This document shows positions 59,202 to 64,000 of a DNA stretch of 64,000 nt, one piece after another (the first letter of the stretch is position 1; each line of letters starts with the position of its first letter). Position numbers and translations under genes: made by a program. The DNA is from VXYL01 sp965199875 (GTDB lineage: Bacteria; Pseudomonadota; Gammaproteobacteria; Pseudomonadales; Azotimanducaceae), in contig OZ241346.1 in the NCBI GenBank assembly GCA_965199875.1, forward strand, positions 1,302,001-1,366,000, written 5' to 3'. Below the pieces are notes generated by a model that saw only the letters and a list, made by a program, of their open reading frames with translations, did not search any database and was not told where the DNA came from.

Positions 59202-60206
59202 TTACCAACAGTCCGCGAGGATCCGCTCGGCGCTCTGATCGATGTCGCGCATCAGCGCCGCGGTGCGGCCGCCGTGTTCGTGTTCCGGGCGGGAGGCGGT
59301 CCAGCCGATGGACGCCATGGAACGGATCAATCCGAACAGCGGCAGCAGGCGCAGATGCTCGTCGTCGAAGGCGCGACGGCGACGGTAGCCGGCGAGCAGC
59401 GCGTCGCGCAGGGCGGCGTAGGCGGGCGAGGATCGATAGGCGTGCAGCGCCACCGCGAACTCGTAGACGTGCCAGCCGAAGCCGGCGTCGTCGAAATCGA
59501 TGACGTGCAGGCTGGCGCCGTCGACGACGACGTTGCCCGGGTGCAGGTCGGCGTGGATCAGGCTGTAGGCGCCGTCGGTCTTGCTTTGCCGAGCCAGGAC
59601 GTCGTGGATGGGGCGGCGCAGCGTTTCCAGGCGGCGGTTTTCCGCCCGGTCGAGGTACGGCGACTCCCAGAACCGGCCCCAGAAGGGCTGCTCGCCCATC
59701 AGCCCGTCGGCATCGAAGGCGTGTCGGCGGAAGCCGCTTGGCGGCTGCCAGTCCACCGCCTGGGCGTGCATGGCGGCCATGAGTTCGCCCAAGGCTTGAA
59801 AGTGCGCCGTCGTCGATGCGCCGGCGCCGCTCTCGGCGATGGCCTGGGCCAGCATCGTGCCTTCCACCCACTCCAAGAGCCCGGCGTAGCGCCGTTCGCC
59901 AGCCACCGGCACGCGAACGAAGTGGCCTCCCCGGCGCGTCGGCACCGCCACCGGCACGCGCACCCCGGATGCTGTCAAAGCAGCGGTCCAGGTGCGTTCC
60001 GACAGCAACTCTTCGCGGCTGTGGTAGCCGGGCCGGTGCAAGCGCAGCACGAAGCGTCGGCCGTCGGCATCGAGCACGCGGAAAGCGATGTTCTCGGAGA
60101 CGGAAACCCGCACCACTTCCCGGACGCGGAAGTTCCAATGGGCAAGCGCCCGGCCGGCGGCACACTCGTGCTCCTGGCGCAGGGCGTTGCGGTCCGGCTC
60201 GATCAC
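59202..60206 (-). CDS. APH-family amino-alcohol kinase (hydroxylysine/ethanolamine-type)
   Basis: A 334-residue phosphotransferase of the APH/choline kinase fold. The catalytic loop LIHADLHPGNVVV and the metal loop VIDFDDAGFGW are both intact. GTG 60206 overlaps the stop of the upstream class III aminotransferase gene (GTGA). Kinases of this fold next to, or fused with, an AGXT2L-type phospho-lyase phosphorylate amino alcohols such as 5-hydroxylysine or ethanolamine. That pairing gives the predicted role; the substrate is not fixed by sequence. Confidence 0.88.
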   Translation of the reverse strand: MIEPDRNALRQEHECAAGRALAHWNFRVREVVRVSVSENIAFRVLDADGRRFVLRLHRPGYHSREELLSERTWTAALTASGVRVPVAVPTRRGGHFVRVPVAGERRYAGLLEWVEGTMLAQAIAESGAGASTTAHFQALGELMAAMHAQAVDWQPPSGFRRHAFDADGLMGEQPFWGRFWESPYLDRAENRRLETLRRPIHDVLARQSKTDGAYSLIHADLHPGNVVVDGASLHVIDFDDAGFGWHVYEFAVALHAYRSSPAYAALRDALLAGYRRRRAFDDEHLRLLPLFGLIRSMASIGWTASRPEHEHGGRTAALMRDIDQSAERILADCW

Positions 60207-61477
60207 GCTTGCTGGACTGCCCGCCACGGCGCCTCGGCCAGCACGTCCTCGAACGCCGCCAGAAACGCCGCAGCATCCTCGTGCGAGAACACCAGAGGCG
60301 GGCGAATCTTCACCACGTTGCCGTAAGCGCCCGCGCTGCCGACCAGAAAGCCCCGCTCCTTCAAGGCGTTCACGACCGCCGCCGCGCCTTGTCGATCCGG
60401 CTTCCTGCTCTGCCGGTCGCGAACCCACTCGACGCCCAGGAACAAACCGTGGCCGCGCACGTCGCCGGCCGCCTCGCACGGGCCTTGCAGCGCTTCAAGC
60501 CCTTGGCGAAGGACGGCGCCGACGGCGGCCGCGTTGGCGCGCAGGTCTTCCTGCTCGATGACGTCCAGCACCGCGTTGCCCGCCGCGGCTTGCAGCGGAC
60601 TGGAAGCGAAGGTGTTGAAGTAGCCGGTGCCGCGTCTGAACGTCTCGATCAGATCCCGGCTTGCGGCTGCTGCCGCCAGCGGCACGCCGGCGCCGAGGGG
60701 CTTGCCCATGACGACGATGTCCGGCTGCACCCCCTGGCCCTCGTAGCCCCACCACCGCCCGGTTCGACACAGCCCGGCCTGGACTTCGTCGGCGATGAAC
60801 AGGCCGCCGTGGCGACGCACCAGGAGCGCGGCTTCGGCCATGAATCCCGCCGGCACGTCCGGCAGCCCTTCGTTGGCGAGTATCGGGCACACCAGCATGC
60901 CGGCCAGCCGGATGCCGTCCTTCTCGAAACCGTCCAGCGCCTCTTGCAGGCGATCCAGGTGCCAGCGCAGCGGCTCGTCCGAGACCGGCCGATACAGCTG
61001 CGGGAAGGGGAAGGAACGCACCTCGTCCTGACTGCCCTTCGCCCGGGTGAGCTTGCGCACCTCGGCGCTGTTGCCGTGGTAGGCGGCATCGGTGCAGAGG
61101 ATGCCTCGGCCACCGGTGGCCAGCCGCGCCGTCATCAACGCCACTTCGTTGGCCTCGGTGCCGGTGCAGGTGAACACCACGCTGTCGATGCCGTCGTGAA
61201 GACGACTGGTCAGTCGCTCGGCGTAGCGCACGATGCCCTCGTGCAGGTAGCGGCTGTGGACGTTCAGCGTCGCCGCCTGGTCGGCGACGGCGCCGGCCAC
61301 GCGCGGGTGGCAGTGCCCGACGCAGGGCACGTTGTTGTACAGGTCCACGTAGCGCCGCCCTTGGGCATCGAACACGGCCACGCCTTCGCCGCGCACGATG
61401 TGCAGCGGCTCTTGGTAGAACAAGGGCGCACCAGCGCCGAACGCGGCGTTGCGGCGCTGCAACAAGCCAGAGGCCAT
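60203..61477 (-). CDS. Class III PLP enzyme, probable O-phospho-amino-alcohol phospho-lyase
   Basis: A 424-residue fold-type I class III PLP protein. It has NNVPCVGHCHPRV, the DEVQAGLCRTGRWWGYE segment and the PLP-lysine segment VMGKPLGAGVPLAA. It also has LNVHSRYLHEGIVRYAERL and GYFNTFASSPLQAAAG, which resemble the human AGXT2L1/2 phospho-lyases. The overlapping APH kinase supports that assignment over a plain aminotransferase. ATG 61477 follows GGAG. Direction runs from this gene into the kinase gene. Confidence 0.85.
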   Translation of the reverse strand: MASGLLQRRNAAFGAGAPLFYQEPLHIVRGEGVAVFDAQGRRYVDLYNNVPCVGHCHPRVAGAVADQAATLNVHSRYLHEGIVRYAERLTSRLHDGIDSVVFTCTGTEANEVALMTARLATGGRGILCTDAAYHGNSAEVRKLTRAKGSQDEVRSFPFPQLYRPVSDEPLRWHLDRLQEALDGFEKDGIRLAGMLVCPILANEGLPDVPAGFMAEAALLVRRHGGLFIADEVQAGLCRTGRWWGYEGQGVQPDIVVMGKPLGAGVPLAAAAASRDLIETFRRGTGYFNTFASSPLQAAAGNAVLDVIEQEDLRANAAAVGAVLRQGLEALQGPCEAAGDVRGHGLFLGVEWVRDRQSRKPDRQGAAAVVNALKERGFLVGSAGAYGNVVKIRPPLVFSHEDAAAFLAAFEDVLAEAPWRAVQQA

Positions 61478-61577
61478 GGACGTTCTCCGCTGCCGACGAT
61501 CCAAGCGGCGAGATTACACAGCGAAGCGGAGACACTACAATCGGCGGCTTTCCCCGGTTGACTGCGCTTCGCGGCCC

Positions 61578-61736
61578 GACGCCGAAGGGCGCACGCAAAT
61601 GCGCGAATGGGTCGAGGCCGGCAAGCTCAAGCCGCTGCAGGACGAGTTCCACGGCTTGGAGGAGATGCCGCGTGCGTTCATCGACATGCTCGCTGGCGGC
61701 AACGTCGGCACGCGCATCGTGCGCGTGGCCGAGTGA
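61578..61736 (+). pseudogene. 3' remnant of an NADP-dependent zinc-type alcohol dehydrogenase/reductase
   Basis: About 50 codons (DAEGRTQMREWVEAGKLKPL, then DEFHGLEEMPRAFIDMLAGG) match the C terminus of the MDR superfamily (leukotriene B4 reductase-like NADP oxidoreductases, normally about 330 residues). The rest of the gene is absent: sequence 5' of it is the promoter region of the divergent PLP gene. A deletion fused the fragment to this locus. Confidence 0.7.
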
Positions 61737-61791
61737 GGCGCGGCAGGGCTAACATGGGCGCACAGCGTTTGCGCGAAGCCACGGAGAAGCC

Positions 61792-62871
61792 GTGCAGATA
61801 GAGAACTGGAAATCGGTCGGCGCCGCGGCGCCACTGCTGCGCGAACTGCGGGAACTCGGCTTGGAACCGAACATCGTGGAGCTGGAAGTGCTCGGCTTCA
61901 CCGTGGTGCCGCCCGAGAAGGTCGGGCCGCCGACGTTCCACCAGGAAGTGCGCGAAGCCTTGGAGCGCACCATGCTGCGCCGCTACGGGCCGGATGGCTT
62001 GGCGCCCGAGCGCTGGGCGAACGTCAACGACATCCAGCGCTTCATGCTCTGGGAAGACCGCATCTTCGAGCAGCTCACCTACAACCCCGCTGGCCTGGGC
62101 CTCGCCCAGTACCTGCTCGGCACGGACTGCGTGCTGAGCCTCTGCGCCGCCTGGGTGAAAGGCGCCGGCGACATCCGCACCGGCATCCACGGCGACTACC
62201 TGGACCCGGCATTGACGGCGCAGCCGGAGCAGGTGAACAACTGCAACATGCACTTCATGCTCACCGACTACACGAAGGACGACGGCGCGATTTCCTTCGT
62301 GCCGGGCAGCCACAAATGGCGCCGCCAAGTGACCCCTTCGGACGCCAAGTACTGGGCCGACCGAGCGGTTGCCGTGGAGGCGCCGGCCGGCTCGATGGTG
62401 ATCTGGGGCAACCACGCCTGGCACGGCTCCTATCCGAAGAAGACGCCGGGCCTGCGCATGACGTTGCAGTGCGAATACATGCGCCGGCGGCTGCAAACGG
62501 AAGAAGCGTATCGCCAGACCGTCACCCAGGAGGCGCTGGACAGAAACCCGGTGCGCTTCGCCGGCCTGATGGACGTGTACAGCCTGTTCCCCTTCGGCAA
62601 GAGCGACTGGGACCTGGACCGCATGGCGTCCGCCGAACCTGGCAGCAAGAACGGCCAGACCATCGAGCAGTACCGCAGCCTGTTCGACACCGAACCGGCC
62701 AACGGCCGCACCACCCTGCGCCCCGCCTACGACTACATGCACCACGACGGCAAGATGACCTCCGAGCGCAACCGGGAGCGCATGGAACGCGCGGCGAAAG
62801 CGAAGGCACCGGAGGCTGCGGAATCAGCACGGCAAGGCGCGAAAGCAGCCATGGCACGGGCGCAAGCCTGA
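61792..62871 (+). CDS. Phytanoyl-CoA dioxygenase (PhyH) family protein
   Basis: A 359-residue Fe(II)/2-oxoglutarate dioxygenase of the PhyH family. Candidate iron ligands are the H and D in GIHGDYLDP and the distal histidine in NHAWHGSYPKK; SFVPGSHKWRR and TLQCEYMRRR are typical of the fold. The C terminus is a Lys/Ala-rich tail of about 35 residues. The start is GTG 61792. Substrate is unknown. It may belong with the neighbouring kinase/phospho-lyase genes, but there is no direct evidence. Confidence 0.9.
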   Translation: MQIENWKSVGAAAPLLRELRELGLEPNIVELEVLGFTVVPPEKVGPPTFHQEVREALERTMLRRYGPDGLAPERWANVNDIQRFMLWEDRIFEQLTYNPAGLGLAQYLLGTDCVLSLCAAWVKGAGDIRTGIHGDYLDPALTAQPEQVNNCNMHFMLTDYTKDDGAISFVPGSHKWRRQVTPSDAKYWADRAVAVEAPAGSMVIWGNHAWHGSYPKKTPGLRMTLQCEYMRRRLQTEEAYRQTVTQEALDRNPVRFAGLMDVYSLFPFGKSDWDLDRMASAEPGSKNGQTIEQYRSLFDTEPANGRTTLRPAYDYMHHDGKMTSERNRERMERAAKAKAPEAAESARQGAKAAMARAQA

Positions 62872-62903
62872 GCGCCGTCTGCCGTCGGAAGGAATCCACG
62901 CCT

Positions 62904-63950
62904 GTGGCCGTCAATGGCGGGCCGAGCGACTTGCTGCCGAACGGCGGAACGACCACTGCGACGGCCCGCCACGTGCGCACCAACGCGACCATCCATCTAG
63001 GCCCGGCGGAAGAGCATTACGCGAGCTGGCCGACGCCGACATGCATCATTGCGGACGGCCCCTACGGCGTGGGCGGCTTCCCTGGCGATGTGCATACCCC
63101 GGCGTCCTTGACCGACTGGTACGCGCCGCACATCGCTGCGTGGAGCAAGTACGCCACGCCCGAGACGACGCTCTGGCTGTGGAACACCGAAGTCGGCTGG
63201 GCGTCTCTGCATCCGCTGCTGCTGGCGAACGGCTGGGAGTACCGCTGCTGCCACGTTTGGGACAAGGGGCTTGGCCATGTCGCGGGCAACGCCAACACCC
63301 AGACCTTGCGGAAGTACCCGGTGGTCACCGAGGTGTGCGTGCAGTACGTGAAGGCGGCCCGGTTCCTCGTGGATGGCGAGTGGCTCTCCATGCAGCAGTG
63401 GCTTCGCCACGAGTGGCGGCGCACGGGCTTGCCGTTCCGGCTGGCCAACGACGCATGCGGCGTGCGCAATGCCGCGACCCGCAAGTACCTGACCGCGGAC
63501 CACCTCTGGTACTACCCCCCGGTGGAGATGTTCACGAAGCTGGCGAGCTACGCGAACGAGCACGGCGCCGCATCGGGCCGGCCCTACTTCAGCATCGACG
63601 GCAAGCCCCTCGCGCCGTCCCGCTGGGCCAAGATGCGCGCCAAGTTCCACTGCGATGTCGGCATCACCAACGTGTGGCGGGCGCCGCAAGTGAGCGGCGC
63701 CGAACGCATCCAAGGCAAACGCACCGCCATGAAGTACAAGTTCGCCAGCCTGCACGGCAGCCAAAAGCCCCTCAAGTTCATCGACCGCATCGTGCGCGCC
63801 TGCACGGACCCAGGCGACGTCGTGTGGGAACCCTTCGGCGGGCTCTGCCCGGGCGCAGTGGTTTGCCACCAACTTGGCCGGCGCTACCGCGCGGCGGAAG
63901 TCAACCGCGAGTTCTACAGTGCCGCGACGGCGAGATTGGCAGCGGCATGA
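62904..63950 (+). CDS. DNA methyltransferase, N4/N6 type, motif IV before motif I
   Basis: A 348-residue amino-methyltransferase with motif order IV then I (beta-type). Motif IV is ADGPYGVGGF (DGPY in place of DPPY). Motif I lies near the C terminus as WEPFGGLCPGAVVCHQLG, followed by GRRYRAAEVNREF. A central target-recognition region (about 120-270) carries many Trp and Tyr residues. The GTG start follows AAGGA. The stop overlaps a downstream ATG (ATGA), so a partner may lie beyond the window; no restriction gene is visible here. Confidence 0.88.
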   Translation: MAVNGGPSDLLPNGGTTTATARHVRTNATIHLGPAEEHYASWPTPTCIIADGPYGVGGFPGDVHTPASLTDWYAPHIAAWSKYATPETTLWLWNTEVGWASLHPLLLANGWEYRCCHVWDKGLGHVAGNANTQTLRKYPVVTEVCVQYVKAARFLVDGEWLSMQQWLRHEWRRTGLPFRLANDACGVRNAATRKYLTADHLWYYPPVEMFTKLASYANEHGAASGRPYFSIDGKPLAPSRWAKMRAKFHCDVGITNVWRAPQVSGAERIQGKRTAMKYKFASLHGSQKPLKFIDRIVRACTDPGDVVWEPFGGLCPGAVVCHQLGRRYRAAEVNREFYSAATARLAAA

Positions 63951-64000
63951 GCGACAGCCAAGGCGACCTTCACCGGCGCGTCCGGCTTCGAGTTCGCCGG
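63947..64000 (+). CDS. Possible 5' end of the gene after the methyltransferase (partial)
   Basis: An ATG overlapping the methyltransferase stop opens a frame to the window edge (MSDSQGDLHRRV). Only 18 codons are visible. Another frame has more coding-like base use (ATFTGASGFEFAG), so this may be a chance frame. If real, a restriction partner or phage-like gene is possible. Confidence 0.25.
   Translation, partial: MSDSQGDLHRRVRLRVRR

Overview
The window is about 64 kb of GC-rich DNA that reads as a gammaproteobacterial chromosome. The evidence is gene order: a ZapB-like gene with zapA, a yicC-gmk-rpoZ-spoT-recG run, rph-pyrE, and a ribosomal protein bTHX gene. Species cannot be fixed from sequence alone. 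GTG and TTG starts and 1-4 base stop/start overlaps are common. I saw no tRNA, rRNA or CRISPR array.

Layout. 1-9.6 kb is housekeeping: cell-division regulators, RecG, SpoT, RNA polymerase omega, guanylate kinase, YicC, RNase PH and orotate phosphoribosyltransferase, followed by a small two-gene locus whose second gene (DUF2335-like) carries two compensating frameshifts. SpoT lacks the aspartate that E. coli SpoT needs for ppGpp synthesis.

9.9-38.2 kb holds two head-to-tail giant genes on the minus strand, encoding about 5,381 and 3,878 residues. Both products look secreted. They are built from Calx-beta/Ig-like repeats, DxDxDG calcium-type loops, GLUG repeats, putative Ig domains and a C-terminal leucine-rich-repeat block. 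Their 3' ends are nearly identical, and about 5.3 kb is paralogous overall. Each lies downstream of a conserved leader of about 115 bp with a strong ribosome site, a short leader ORF and a homopolymer at the same place: G15 before gene A and G6 before gene B. This is the strongest candidate for something new, a paired, possibly phase-variable and recombination-prone surface protein locus.

38.4-44.6 kb: an oxidoreductase, two adjacent acyl-CoA dehydrogenases, glutamine-dependent NAD synthetase, and a two-transmembrane protein coupled to a 43-residue proline-rich peptide. 44.8-51.7 kb: an imelysin / di-heme / di-heme / imelysin / DUF1513 operon, probably for periplasmic iron handling, with a Fur-like site in front; the first imelysin has a collagen-like linker. 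51.8-56.2 kb: a metallo-beta-lactamase-fold protein that has lost its metal motif, bTHX, an AlkD-like protein, a nitroreductase, a small unknown protein and an amidase.

56.3-59.1 kb: a compact three-gene unit with its own promoter: a small toxin-like protein, an MqsA-like zinc-finger/HTH protein, and a KGGVGR-type ParA-like ATPase with a TPR-like tail. This is a candidate defence or conflict system. 59.2-64 kb: an APH-type kinase overlapping a class III PLP enzyme (probably a kinase/phospho-lyase pair), a 3' remnant of a zinc-type dehydrogenase, a PhyH dioxygenase, a DNA methyltransferase and the edge of a possible next gene.
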